From Rosa chinensis (Eukaryota; Streptophyta; Magnoliopsida; Rosales; Rosaceae), in contig NC_037090.1 of NCBI RefSeq assembly GCF_002994745.2, forward strand, positions 13,876,001 through 13,940,000: DNA of 64,000 nt. Direction: 5' to 3'. A model generated the notes under the pieces. It searched no databases. It was not told the DNA's origin and worked only from the letters and a program-made list of their open reading frames with translations. Made by a program: the position numbers and the translations under genes. Below, piece after piece: positions 1 to 11,330 of the stretch. Position 1 is the first letter of the stretch. Every line of letters starts with the position of its first letter.

Positions 1-600
1 TGCCCCGTACCTATTAATTACTTTTTACCGTGGTTGACCGAGGAGTGACTTTTTCTTTAAGTCCAGTAAATTAGGAAATTTATGTGAGATTGTCGTAGAA
101 TACGCAAAATCGAGTTCGTGGACACGAAGTTTGTTTAAATCGGAGTTTCTACGGAAAAGTTATGATCAAAAATAGAAAGTACTATTCATAGCATGGTTAT
201 TTTTTTTTTTTAGATGAGTTTATAATTGTGGAAAATAGGAAATAAAAACAGAAAAGGAAGAGAGAGAAATCAGTTTCCCGATTCCAGCCCCCCCTCTTCC
301 TTTCTTCCTTCTTTCTTTTCTCTTCTTTCTTTTCTTTCTCTTTCTGCAAACCGGAGCCACTTTTTCCGGTGAAACCACCGCCACCGGCCGCACCACCGGC
401 CATTAGAGGATCTTCTCTTGCTCCTCTTGTATCTAAGGTAAGATTTTTAACTTGGGTAGCTTTGGTTTGGAGATTTCGAAGAGAATTGCAGAAATGGGAA
501 AAATTGGATTTTTGCTTTGATCTCAGTTTTCCGGCGATTTCCGGTCGAATTTCTTTGGGTTTTGGTTGTTGGTGAGTTGCTGAATGAGTTCCTAACCTTG

Positions 601-925
601 TTGCAGCTTGTTTTGGGCTGTGGAGGAAGAATTAAAGGTGTTTGGGGACGTGAACAGTAGCGTGAACAGTTCCATCCGAGTTCTTGAGTTTGGGTTTGGA
701 ATTCCGGCTTTTTCTGCTTGTTTTGGAGATTTTCGCCGGATTTCTTTGAAGTTTTGGGTTGTTGGGTTGTTGTTGATGATCATATCTAACTATTGCAGCT
801 TGTGTTGGCCAGTGGAGGAAGATTTGAAGGTGTTCAGAGACGTGAACAGTGGCATGAACAGTGCTGCCGAATTCTTGTTATTTTTGGGTTTAAATTCGGC
901 TATTTCTGCTTGTATTTGGTGGCTG
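601..925 (+). repeat. Imperfect internal duplication within the LTR
   Basis: The stretch from 601 (TTGCAGCTTGTTTTGGGC) recurs in diverged form from 793 (TTGCAGCTTGTGTTGGCC), an offset of 192 bp. Both copies contain the GGAGGAAGA block, an ACGTGAACAGT motif followed by a second GAACAGT, and a TTTCTGCTTGT block. The same structure is in LTRs 2 and 3. Tandem units of this type in U3 often act as enhancers; that role is inferred only. Confidence 0.75.
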
Positions 926-932
926 CTGCAGG

Positions 933-941
933 TATATAAAA
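933..941 (+). promoter_or_regulatory. Candidate TATA box in LTR
   Basis: TATATAAAA sits just after the internal duplication and would place the U3/R boundary near 965. Equivalent sequences occur in the other two LTRs. A weaker alternative is the TATAATTG region near 220, upstream of the pyrimidine-rich tract. Position and consensus are the only evidence. Confidence 0.35.
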
Positions 942-1716
942 ATGGTTGTGGGGGTTATGAAGTTGATTTTGGATTAAATAGGTTGATTGAAATTTGATTT
1001 AATCTTTGAGTTTTGTGTTAAACTTGAAATTGTTGGGTATTGAGATTTCTTTGGAAATTGATGTTGATTATGGTTGTTTGATGATTATGGTTTATAAATA
1101 TTTTGGGTTAAATCTCTTGGTAAAAGCTATTGTTGAATGATTTTTGTTGGGAAATTGGAGAGGAGATTGTGATTTGAAAAAGAAAAAATTTAGAAAGAAA
1201 TTGAGATTTTTGGAGATGAAATTGTGGATTGAAAAGGGAAAATTAAGAAGGAATTGGAATTTCGGAAAGGGAATGGTATTATAATTTTTGTGGTTAATTA
1301 TGGTTGAGGAAACGAAATAAAAATCGGTTGAGTTGTTAAAGAGTTTTGAGGGCGTTGGAATTTTAAGAAATTCTGAAATTCGAGAATTTAATCCTAAATT
1401 GGAGAATTTGGTCGTTAGAAGAATTATGTGTAATGAGATTAAATTCCGAAGGATTAAGCTTAATTTGTTTCTTAGATTGTTTCCTCATTATGGTTAATTT
1501 TATCCTGCCAATTGTTACAGGACGTATTGAGCCCTCGAGCGAGGGTGACACGGGCAGGCAGCAGGTTTAGCTGCGGGACTCACTTGTGAGTGGACCTTTA
1601 TTTTATTTAAATAATGCATGCAGCATGGTATTAAGTTTTGAAATGTGATTTTGTGGAAAGAAAAGGATTAAAAAGGAAACAGTTGACAAGGAGGCCAGTT
1701 TTGGCGCATGCGTATC

Positions 1717-1991
1717 TTACCTAGTTGGCAGTCCCTTCTAGGTAATAGTCTGGTCGGCAGTCCCGTCCAGACTACAGCTCGGTTGGCAGTCCCATCCGAA
1801 GTGTCATCTGGTTGGCAGTCCCTTCCAGATGACTTGATGTAGTTAGTCGGCAGTCCCGTCTACTACTTGTGGCTAGTTGGCAGTCCCAACTAATCACCGC
1901 CTCCTATCCGGTTGGCAGTCCCTTCCGATGCGTCATCGGGTGGCAGTCCCTCCCCGATGGCATGAGATGCCTAGGAAGCAGTCCTTCCTAG
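1717..1991 (+). repeat. Array of nine hairpins with invariant CAGTC loop (LTR 1)
   Basis: Nine consecutive inverted repeats each enclose the core GGCAGTCC or a close variant. Perfect stems include TTACCTAG/CTAGGTAA (1717-1745), TAGTCTGG/CCAGACTA (1746-1774), GTCATCTGG/CCAGATGAC (1803-1833), TAGTTGG/CCAACTA (1874-1892), CATCGGG/CCCGATG (1934-1959) and CTAGGAAG/CTTCCTAG (1971-1991). The hairpins at 1778-1801, 1839-1866 and 1907-1929 have mismatches or bulges. The base next to the inner GG...CC pairs also changes in step in several units: CGG...CCG twice and TGG...CCA twice. The loop is constant while the stems differ but stay paired, so structure rather than primary sequence is conserved. It is probably an RNA or single-stranded DNA structure of unknown role. 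Confidence 0.9.
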
Positions 1992-2595
1992 TAATCAAAT
2001 GAGTTTCTTGGGAAAAAGATTGAGTTGGGAATTTTCATGAAGTATCGCTGCATGATGGTTTTGTTAAAAAGAGAAATGGGGAAGCATACCATAAATTGTT
2101 TTGATTCTAGTTTCGGTTTTGTCCACTCACTCTAATGGATTTTATATGTTTTCCCCTGGGCCCTTCGTTTTCAAATGCCCAGATTTCAGATTAGCCGAGA
2201 TTGCGTCCAGGCTCAAGGACTTTGGAAATCAGCGCTTCCGTTTTTGTTCGTAGGTTATTACTTAACCTACTTTGTATGATATCGGCTTAGTTTAGTGTTG
2301 CTCTGATAAACCTTTTCTTTTAAGTTTGGTGGATGTTTTTGTTCGAATTGATGTTTATTACGGAGGTTGTGATGGGATTGAACTTTCCGAAGGTAACATA
2401 TATGCTTGGAATGTAAATATGGTTTTTGAGTTTTTGATTAGGAGGTAAATATTAATCATATCCAGGTTTGTGAACTATTTGGGTAGCCCATATTAGGGGA
2501 GGTTCTGCCGATTTTTTGGTTGGATTTCACCTAACGTGGGCCCCGCAGGCTCGTATCCAGGTTTCGGGGTGATTCTTGGGTCGGGTCCTGTCAGT

Positions 2596-2607
2596 TGGTA
2601 TCAGAGC
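2596..2607 (+). other. Primer-binding site (tRNA-iMet type), copy 1
   Basis: TGGTATCAGAGC begins two bases after the LTR end. It matches the plant initiator-Met tRNA 3' end as used by many Ty3/gypsy and Ty1/copia elements. Complementarity weakens after 12 bases. Confidence 0.9.
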
Positions 2608-2793
2608 ACTAGGTTATTAGATTCTGTGGCCGATATCTTCTTATAGTTGTCTTACATGCTTGATAGTATTTAGTACCTCCCGAGTGATGGCCCGACTGCA
2701 GCGGTTCCCCATCGTATACTCTTCGGTGCTGACGTACCAATTAAGTATGTAAGATAGTTGTTGTTGGTGTAAATATCTTGGTGTAACTCAGTT

Positions 2794-4329
2794 ATGGGAA
2801 TTTCAGGTGGAATGAGACGCGGACGTAGATCTCGTGCTAGTAGTGACCCTTTACCCGCTGGTGAGGGTGATGATGAGCAGGTCCCTCGTGGGTTGCTACG
2901 GACCATGGAGCAGTTGTTTGAGCGTTTTACAGCGGCACTCCCAAATCCTAGTACCGACTATACTGTGGAGCGTGCCAGACGCCATGGGGCGTATATTTTT
3001 TTCCAGGGCTCCTACGGAGTCCGTAGCAGGAGACTGGATTACTCGTATGGATAGAGTATTTGAATCCTTGGTTGTCCAGCTGCTAGGAGGGTTCCTTTGG
3101 CTATTGACCTCCTAGACGGGGATGCATGGCTTTGGTGGCAGGGTACTAGGAATATGGGTTTTGACCCAACTACCATGACTTGGGAAGAGTTCAAAACGGA
3201 GTTCTCAAATCGGTACTATAATCAGGCATCCCAGCATCGTCTCCGAATTGAGTTCATGCAGTTGAAGCAGACTGAAGAGATGACTGTGTTACAGTATGAG
3301 GAGCGTTTCATTGCTTTGTCTCGGTTTGCCCCTGAATTGGTGACAATAGAAAAGTTGAAGGTTGAGCAGTTTATCAATGGCCTTCTACCTGTATATCGAG
3401 ATTGGTTGGCGCCTCATGATTATCCGACTTTTAAGTTAGCTGTGGAGGCTGCTATGAGGTGTGAGGCTAGATATCTGGACGGTTCCCGACCTTTGGAGAT
3501 TGGCGGTCCCAGTCAGGGGCCATCTAAGAGAATTGCCTCTAGTTCGGGTTCTGCATCGTCATCAGGCAGTAGGCCGAGCAGTTCAGATTCTAGCTCTCGT
3601 CAGCGTTTCAGGGGACGCTTCAGGAGGCCTGGGCAGACAGGTAGGAGACAGTTCAGGGGTGGCACTGCTAGTTCCAGTGGAGGCTTTGGCAGACAGGCAA
3701 TTCAGAGGGACTATCCCCAGTGTGCTACTTGTGGTAGGCACCATGTGGGCCCGTGTCAGGCAGGTGTGGGGACTTGTTACTAGTGTGGCCAGTGGGGTCA
3801 CTACAGGAGAGAATGCCCTCAGTTGACCCAGGGAGTCTTCACTACTACTAGTCAGAGTATGGGTCAGACCTCTGCGGGTGCTACTAGTTTGGGTTCTCAT
3901 GGCAGTTTATCAGGCAGGAGCAGCACTCAGCCGGGTCGTGGACAGAGAGGGCGACCAGTGACCCAGGCCCGTCTTCATGCTATGACCCAGCAGGAGGGTC
4001 GCACTGCACCGAACGTCATTATGGGTATGTTAGTTGTTTTTGGTCAACCAACTTTCATTTTGATTGATCCTGGAGCCTCTCACTCCTTCATGTCTAAGAG
4101 GTTTTCTTTCTTTGCTAATGTGCCCCCATCTCTCCTACTTGGAGAGTGGCATGTTGTTCTACCATTGGGGGAAAGACATAGAATTGAGTGGGTACATCGT
4201 TTTTGTGGAGTGTTTGTAGAAGGAGTTTGTTTAGAGGCGGACTTGATTCCATTTGAGTTAGTGGAGTTTGATGTAATCCTAGGAATATTTCCTTTGGATG
4301 CATCATGCCTTAGTGGATTGCTTTTGTAG
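2794..4329 (+). pseudogene. Broken gag-protease region, Tekay copy 1
   Basis: Gag starts at ATG 2794 after a 200-bp leader. The reading frame shifts near 2996-3010 (by a T run) and shifts back near 3064-3075. From there an intact stretch encodes the retrotransposon gag core with motif GDAWLWWQ. The zinc knuckle is cut by a TAG at 3781-3783: frame continuity before and after shows a CCHC knuckle whose second residue pair is interrupted. In the same frame, after a Ser/Gly/Arg-rich linker, follows an aspartic protease with the plant-type active site IDPGASHSF (about 4060-4090). The segment after FDVILG is degraded and the frame ends at 4329. The product would be non-functional without suppression of several breaks. 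Confidence 0.9.
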
Positions 4330-4454
4330 TACTGTATTATTTCGGAGTCTGGGTAGCAAATTGTCACCTTTTATGGTGAACGGGAGGTTCTCCCATCTTA
4401 CATAATCTCAGCTTTAACTGTTAAGAAGATGATGAGTAGGGTTGCCAATCTTAT

Positions 4455-5227
4455 TTGGCACATGTGGTGAATTCAGATGCCGAAGTTATGGATCGTAGCC
4501 AAATTCCGATTGTTGGTGACTATCCAGATGTATTTCCAGAAGAATTGCCTGGTTTGCCCTCGGTGCGAGAGATAGACTTTACCATTGATTTACTTCCAGG
4601 TACAACACCTATCTCTCGAACACCTTATAGAATAGCACCGGCAGAACTGAAGGAGTTATATATTCAGTTGCAGGAGTTAACGGATAAGGGATTTATACGA
4701 CCTAGCGTATCTCCCTGGGGTGCACCTGTGTTGTTTGTGAAGAAGAAAGATGGTACTTTGAGGCTTTGTATTGATTACCGGAAACTAAACAGGGTGACTA
4801 TAAGGAATAAATATCCCTTGCCCCGCATTGATGATTTGTTTGACCAGTTGAGGGGTGCTAAAGTTTTCTCAAAAATTGATTTGGTTATCATCAGATACGG
4901 ATTAAAGAGGAGGATGTAGCCAAAACTGCTTTTCGATCACGTTATGGTCATTATGAGTTCCTTGTTATGCCTTTTGGGTTGACAAATGCACCCGCTGCTT
5001 TCATGGATCTCATGAACAGGGTGTTTCGCCCGTATCTTGACCGCTTTGTGATTGTGTTCATTGATGACATATTGGTTTATTCTAAGAGAGAAGAGTTACA
5101 TGCTGAGCATTTGAGTATAGTATTGGAGACTTTGAGGATAAATCAATTGTATGCTGAATTTAGTAAGTGTGAGTTTTGGTTTGACCTTGTGACAACGAAG
5201 ACAACGAAGATGGATGGAATTGTTTGA
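4455..5227 (+). pseudogene. Broken reverse transcriptase, Tekay copy 1
   Basis: The first part (4455-4919) contains the conserved RT blocks [20 protein letters not shown] and [13 protein letters not shown]. About seven bases are missing just after the SKIDL motif (near 4883), so the frame runs to a stop at 4917. The second part continues in another frame from about 4884 and includes [12 protein letters not shown] and the catalytic YxDD-type motif as FIDDILVYS (about 5058-5085). RT ends abruptly after the FSKCEFW motif near 5181, where sequence coding for the rest of RT and most of RNase H has been deleted. Confidence 0.93.
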
Positions 5228-5540
5228 AGACTATAATTGTACCATAGAGTACCACCCTGGTAAGGCGAATGTGGTGGTGGATACACTCAGTAGGAACCTC
5301 TCTGTGACTTTGTCATATTTAGGGGTCATTTGGGTACCGCTATTGTCTGAATTGAGGTCTACTGGGGTTGAGTTATCGGTTGATGAGGATGTTGCCATGG
5401 TGGCTAGTTTCCATGTGAGACCAGTGTTCATTGATAAGTGCGTGAGGCACAATCTCTTGACCCAAGAATTGAGGGGATTAAAGAAGGTGTTCGTGGCGGT
5501 TGGCAACCTGAATTCTCTATTCGAAGAGATGGAACTTTAA
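5214..5540 (+). pseudogene. RNase H C-terminal remnant and linker, Tekay copy 1
   Basis: Only the C-terminal end of the RNase H domain remains, recognised by a YHPGKANVV...DTLSR motif at about 5249-5295. The catalytic acidic residues of RNase H are absent because of the internal deletion ending near 5200. The linker to integrase follows and stops at 5540, three bases before the integrase frame opens. Confidence 0.85.
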
Positions 5541-5543
5541 TGT

Positions 5544-6828
5544 TTGGAAAGAGACTTTGTGTTCCTACTTAAACAGGAAATACTTAATGAAGCTCATAGT
5601 TCCGCGTATGCTCTACAAACTGGTGGTATAAAAATGTATCAGACTCTTAAAGAGTACTATTGGTGGCCAAATATGAAAAGGGAAATTGCAGTTTTTGTGA
5701 GCAAATGCCTTGTGTGCCAGCAAGTGAAAGCGGAAAGGCAAAAACCGTCGGGGTTGTTGCAACCTTTGCCAATTCCGGAATGGAAATGGGACCATCTCAC
5801 CATGGATTTTATTTATAAAGTACCGCGTACGCAGAATGGTAATGATGGTATTTGGGTGATTGTAGATCGACTCACCAAATCAGCTCATTTTCTGGCGGTT
5901 AAGGAAACCTTTAGTTTGGATAAACTGGCAAAGTTGTATGTGGACGAAATTGTAAAGCTTCATGGTGTTCCCGAGTCCATTGTTTCCGAACGCGATGCCC
6001 GCTACACATCAAAGTTTTGGAGGAAGGTTCACAAATGTTTAGGAACAAAATTACAATTTAGCACTGTTTTCCATCCTCACTGAACGGACTAGACAGACTT
6101 TGGAAGACATGTTGAGGGCTTGTTCTCTACAATTTAAAGGAAGTTGGGATAAGCACTTGGCTTTGATGGAGTTTGCATATAACAACAGTTACCATTCGAG
6201 TATTGGTATGGCTCCCTACGAAGCTTTATATGGGAAACAGTGTAGGACCCCATTATGTTGGGATGAAGTGGGAGAAAGACAACTTATTGGTCCTGAGATT
6301 ATTGAGATCACAACAGATAAAGTTAAGGTGATCAGAGAGAGACTCAAGATGGCTCAAAGCAGACAGAAGAGCTACACAGATAAAAACAGGAAGCATCTTG
6401 AATTTCAAGTTGGTGATTGGGTATTTTTGAAGTTATCTCCGTGGAAGGGTGTGGTAAGGTTTGGTAAACGAGGGAAACTAAGTCCAAGGTATATTGGTCC
6501 CTATGAGATTGTGGAACGAATTGGTCTGGTCGCTTACCGCTTGGCTTTACCTCCACAACTATCTCAAGTAGACGATGTATTCCACGTCTCCATGCTTCGC
6601 AAGTACATCATTGATCCTTCACATGTGTTACCAGATCAACCCATTACACTTACAGAAGATTTAACCTATGAAGAAGAACCAGTACAGATCCTTGATTGTC
6701 GTGAGCAAGTACTCCGAAGTAAGGTTATATCTTTGGTTAAGGTATTATGGAGGAATCACCTGATTGAAGAAGCTACTTGGGAACCAGAGGATCAAATGAG
6801 GCAACAGTATCCACATCTTTTTCCTTAA
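5544..6828 (+). pseudogene. Broken integrase with chromodomain-like C-terminus, Tekay copy 1
   Basis: The first frame (5544-6083) carries the zinc-binding region, where the Cys pair CLVC is present but the second His of the HHCC set is replaced, reading ALQTGG. The catalytic core follows with Asp in TMDFI and in SERDAR. A small deletion near 6078-6090 removes the residues before the catalytic Glu and shifts frame. The rest is open as 6100-6828 and includes NSYHSSIGMAPYEALYG, the GPYEIVERIG and HVSMLRKY blocks and a C-terminal chromodomain-type tail (VLWRNHLIEEATWEPED). The tail and order identify the Tekay clade. Confidence 0.93.
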
Positions 6829-6857
6829 CAGGTATAATTTCGAGGACGAAATTTTAT

Positions 6858-6870
6858 AAGGAGGGGAGAT
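6858..6870 (+). other. Polypurine tract, copy 1
   Basis: AAGGAGGGGAGAT directly abuts the TGTAATG start of LTR 2. It is preceded by the AATTTCGAGGACGAAATT inverted motif typical of this clade. Confidence 0.88.
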
Positions 6871-9469
6871 TGTAATGCCCCGTACCTATTAATTACTTTT
6901 TACCGTGGTTGACCGAGGAGTGACTTTTTCTTTAAGTCCAGTAAATTAGGAAATTTATGTGAGATTGTCGTAGAATACGCAAAATCGAGTTCGTGGACAC
7001 GAAGTTTGTTTAAATCGGAGTTTCTACGGAAAAGTTATGATCAAAAATAGAAAGTACTATTCATAGCATGGTTATTTTTTTTTTTAGATGAGTTTATAAT
7101 TGTGGAAAATAGGAAATAAAAACAGAAAAGGAAGAGAGAGAAATCAGTTTCCCGATTCCAGCCCCCCCCTCTTCCTTTCTTCCTTCTTTCTTTTCTCTTC
7201 TTTCTTTTCTTTCTCTTTCTGCAAACCGGAGCCACTTTTTCCGGTGAAACCACCGCCACCGGCCGCACCACCGGCCATTAGAGGATCTTCTCTTGCTCCT
7301 CTTGTATCTAAGGTAAGATTTTTAACTTGGGTAGCTTTGGTTTGGAGATTTCGAAGAGAATTGCAGAAATGGGAAAAATTGGATTTTTGCTTTGATCTCA
7401 GTTTTCCGGCGATTTCCGGTCGAATTTCTTTGGGTTTTGGTTGTTGGTGAGTTGCTGAATGAGTTCCTAACCTTGTTGCAGCTTGTTTTGGGCTGTGGAG
7501 GAAGAATTAAAGGTGTTTGGGGACGTGAACAGTAGCGTGAACAGTTCCATCCGAGTTCTTGAGTTTGGGTTTGGAATTCCGGCTTTTTCTGCTTGTTTTG
7601 GAGATTTTCGCCGGATTTCTTTGAAGTTTTGGGTTGTTGGGTTGTTGTTGATGATCATATCTAACTATTGCAGCTTGTGTTGGCCAGTGGAGGAAGATTT
7701 GAAGGTGTTCAGAGACGTGAACAGTGGCATGAACAGTGCTGCCGAATTCTTGTTATTTTTGGGTTTAAATTCGGCTATTTCTGCTTGTATTTGGTGGCTG
7801 CTGCAGGTATATAAAAATGGTTGTGGGGGTTATGAAGTTGATTTTGGATTAAATAGGTTGATTGAAATTTGATTTAATCTTTGAGTTTTGTGTTAAACTT
7901 GAAATTGTTGGGTATTGAGATTTCTTTGGAAATTGATGTTGATTATGGTTGTTTGATGATTATGGTTTATAAATATTTTGGGTTAAATCTCTTGGTAAAA
8001 GCTATTGTTGAATGATTTTTGTTGGGAAATTGGAGAGGAGATTGTGATTTGAAAAAGAAAAAAATTTAGAAAGAAATTGAGATTTTTGGAGATGAAATTG
8101 TGGATTGAAAAGGGAAAATTAAGAAGGAATTGGAATTTCGGAAAGGGAATGGTATTATAATTTTTGTGGTTAATTATGGTTGAGGAAACGAAATAAAAAT
8201 CGGTTGAGTTGTTAAAGAGTTTTGAGGGCGTTGGAATTTTAAGAAATTCTGAAATTCGAGAATTTAATCCTAAATTGGAGAATTTGGTCGTTAGAAGAAT
8301 TATGTGTAATGAGATTAAATTCCGAAGGATTAAGCTTAATTTGTTTCTTAGATTGTTTCCTCATTATGGTTAATTTTATCCTGCCAATTGTTACAGGACG
8401 TATTGAGCCCTCGAGCGAGGGTGACACGGGCAGGCAGCAGGTTTAGCTGCGGGACTCACTTGTGAGTGGACCTTTATTTTATTTAAATAATGCATGCAGC
8501 ATGGTATTAAGTTTTGAAATGTGATTTTGTGGAAAGAAAAGGATTAAAAAGGAAACAGTTGACAAGGAGGCCAGTTTTGGCGCATGCGTATCTTACCTAG
8601 TTGGCAGTCCCTTCTAGGTAATAGTCTGGTCGGCAGTCCCGTCCAGACTACAGCTCGGTTGGCAGTCCCATCCGAAGTGTCATCTGGTTGGCAGTCCCTT
8701 CCAGATGACTTGATGTAGTTAGTCGGCAGTCCCGTCTACTACTTGTGGCTAGTTGGCAGTCCCAACTAATCACCGCCTCCTATCCGGTTGGCAGTCCCTT
8801 CCGATGCGTCATCGGGTGGCAGTCCCTCCCCGATGGCATGAGATGCCTAGGAAGCAGTCCTTCCTAGTAATCAAATGAGTTTCTTGGGAAAAAGATTGAG
8901 TTGGGAATTTTCATGAAGTATCGCTGCATGATGGTTTTGTTAAAAAGAGAAATGGGGAAGCATACCATAAATTGTTTTGATTCTAGTTTCGGTTTTGTCC
9001 ACTCACTCTAATGGATTTTATATGTTTTCCCCTGGGCCCTTCGTTTTCAAATGCCCAGATTTCAGATTAGCCGAGATTGCGTCCAGGCTCAAGGACTTTG
9101 GAAATCAGCGCTTCCGTTTTTGTTCGTAGGTTATTACTTAACCTACTTTGTATGATATCGGCTTAGTTTAGTGTTGCTCTGATAAACCTTTTCTTTTAAG
9201 TTTGGTGGATGTTTTTGTTCGAATTGATGTTTATTACGGAGGTTGTGATGGGATTGAACTTTCCGAAGGTAACATATATGCTTGGAATGTAAATATGGTT
9301 TTTGAGTTTTTGATTAGGAGGTAAATATTAATCATATCCAGGTTTGTGAACTATTTGGGTAGCCCATATTAGGGGAGGTTCTGCCGATTTTTTGGTTGGA
9401 TTTCACCTAACGTGGGCCCCGCAGGCTCGTATCCAGGTTTCGGGGTGATTCTTGGGTCGGGTCCTGTCA
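6871..9469 (+). repeat. LTR 2 of Tekay array (shared middle LTR)
   Basis: A full 2599-bp LTR from TGTAATG to CTGTCA. It serves as 3' LTR of unit 1 and 5' LTR of unit 2. There is no target duplication between the units, which excludes two independent adjacent insertions. The C run has 8 residues, and the A run after GAAAAAG is one longer than in LTR 1. The internal duplication is at 7476-7800. Confidence 0.97.
8593..8867 (+). repeat. CAGTC-loop hairpin array (LTR 2)
   Basis: This copy is the same, by eye, as the nine-hairpin array of LTR 1, offset by 6876 bp. Confidence 0.9.
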
Positions 9470-9471
9470 GT

Positions 9472-9483
9472 TGGTATCAGAGC
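9472..9483 (+). other. Primer-binding site (tRNA-iMet type), copy 2
   Basis: TGGTATCAGAGC again begins two bases after the LTR end. Confidence 0.9.
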
Positions 9484-9669
9484 ACTAGGTTATTAGATTC
9501 TGTGGCCGATATCTTCTTATAGTTGTCTTACATGCTTGATAGTATTTAGTACCTCCCGAGTGATGGCCCGACTGCAGCGGTTCCCCATCGTATACTCTTC
9601 GGTGCTGACGTACCAATTAAGTATGTAAGATAGTTGTTGTTGGTGTAAATATCTTGGTGTAACTCAGTT

Positions 9670-11205
9670 ATGGGAATTTCAGGTGGAATGAGACGCGGAC
9701 GTAGATCTCGTGCTAGTAGTGACCCTTTACCCGCTGGTGAGGGTGATGATGAGCAGGTCCCTCGTGGGTTGCTACGGACCATGGAGCAGTTGTTTGAGCG
9801 TTTTACAGCGGCACTCCCAAATCCTAGTACCGACTATACTGTGGAGCGTGCCAGACGCCATGGGGCGTATATTTTTTTCCAGGGCTCCTACGGAGTCCGT
9901 AGCAGGAGACTGGATTACTCGTATGGATAGAGTATTTGAATCCTTGGTTGTCCAGCTGCTAGGAGGGTTCCTTTGGCTATTGACCTCCTAGACGGGGATG
10001 CATGGCTTTGGTGGCAGGGTACTAGGAATATGGGTTTTGACCCAACTACCATGACTTGGGAAGAGTTCAAAACGGAGTTCTCAAATCGGTACTATAATCA
10101 GGCATCCCAGCATCGTCTCCGAATTGAGTTCATGCAGTTGAAGCAGACTGAAGAGATGACTGTGTTACAGTATGAGGAGCGTTTCATTGCTTTGTCTCGG
10201 TTTGCCCCTGAATTGGTGACAATAGAAAAGTTGAAGGTTGAGCAGTTTATCAATGGCCTTCTACCTATATATCGAGATTGGTTGGCGCCTCATGATTATC
10301 CGACTTTTAAGTTAGCTGTGGAGGCTGCTATGAGGTGTGAGGCTAGATATCTGGACGGTTCCCGACCTTTGGAGATTGGCGGTCCCAGTCAGGGGCCATC
10401 TAAGAGAATTGCCTCTAGTTCGGGTTCTGCATCGTCATCAGGCAGTAGGCCGAGCAGTTCAGATTCTAGCTCTCGTCAGCGTTTCAGGGGACGCTTCAGG
10501 AGGCCTGGGCAGACAGGTAGGAGACAGTTCAGGGGTGGCACTGCTAGTTCCAGTGGAGGCTTTGGCAGACAGGCAATTCAGAGGGACTATCCCCAGTGTG
10601 CTACTTGTGGTAGGCACCATGTGGGCCCGTGTCAGGCAGGTGTGGGGACTTGTTACTAGTGTGGCCAGTGGGGTCACTACAGGAGAGAATGCCCTCAGTT
10701 GACCCAGGGAGTCTTCACTACTACTAGTCAGAGTATGGGTCAGACCTCTGCGGGTGCTACTAGTTTGGGTTCTCATGGCAGTTTATCAGGCAGGAGCAGC
10801 ACTCAGCCGGGTCGTGGACAGAGAGGGCGACCAGTGACCCAGGCCCGTCTTCATGCTATGACCCAGCAGGAGGGTCGCACTGCACCGAACGTCATTATGG
10901 GTATGTTAGTTGTTTTTGGTCAACCAACTTTCATTTTGATTGATCCTGGAGCCTCTCACTCCTTCATGTCTAAGAGGTTTTCTTTCTTTGCTAATGTGCC
11001 CCCATCTCTCCTACTTGGAGAGTGGCATGTTGTTCTACCATTGGGGGAAAGACATAGAATTGAGTGGGTACATCGTTTTTGTGGAGTGTTTGTAGAAGGA
11101 GTTTGTTTAGAGGCGGACTTGATTCCATTTGAGTTAGTGGAGTTTGATGTAATCCTAGGAATATTTCCTTTGGATGCATCATGCCTTAGTGGATTGCTTT
11201 TGTAG
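9670..11205 (+). pseudogene. Broken gag-protease region, Tekay copy 2
   Basis: This region shares the two gag frame breaks, the TAG in the zinc knuckle (10657-10659) and the degraded protease end of copy 1. One coding difference is visible: Val in copy 1 is Ile here in the motif after NGLLP (codon at about 10266). Identical lesions mean both units descend from one already defective copy. Confidence 0.9.
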
Positions 11206-11330
11206 TACTGTATTATTTCGGAGTCTGGGTAGCAAATTGTCACCTTTTATGGTGAACGGGAGGTTCTCCCATCTTACATAATCTCAGCTTTAACTGTTAA
11301 GAAGATGATGAGTAGGGTTGCCAATCTTAT

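Larger units (their letters stand above)
1..2593 (+). repeat. LTR 1 of Tekay array, 5' end cut by window
   Basis: The sequence is colinear with 6871-9469 and 13747-16346. It begins at the sixth base of the LTR (full start TGTAATGCCCC) and ends ...CTGTCA, just before the primer-binding site, giving standard TG...CA ends. A pyrimidine-rich tract lies at 287-346, with a C run of 7 here against 8 and 9 in LTRs 2 and 3. By eye I found no base substitutions between the LTRs, only homopolymer length changes. ORFs up to 129 codons inside the LTR repeat in all copies and match nothing I recognise. They are probably not genes. Confidence 0.95.

Noticed and set aside
608..997. 129-codon ORF in the Tekay LTR, repeated at 7483 and 14360
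   Set aside because: It is non-coding LTR sequence kept open by chance; no known domain and identical only because the LTRs are identical.
1717..1991. CRISPR-like array (a short core repeated at near-regular spacing with variable sequence between)
   Set aside because: The variable parts are pairwise complementary stems around the core, not unrelated spacers; the core is only about 9 bp and it lies in a plant LTR.
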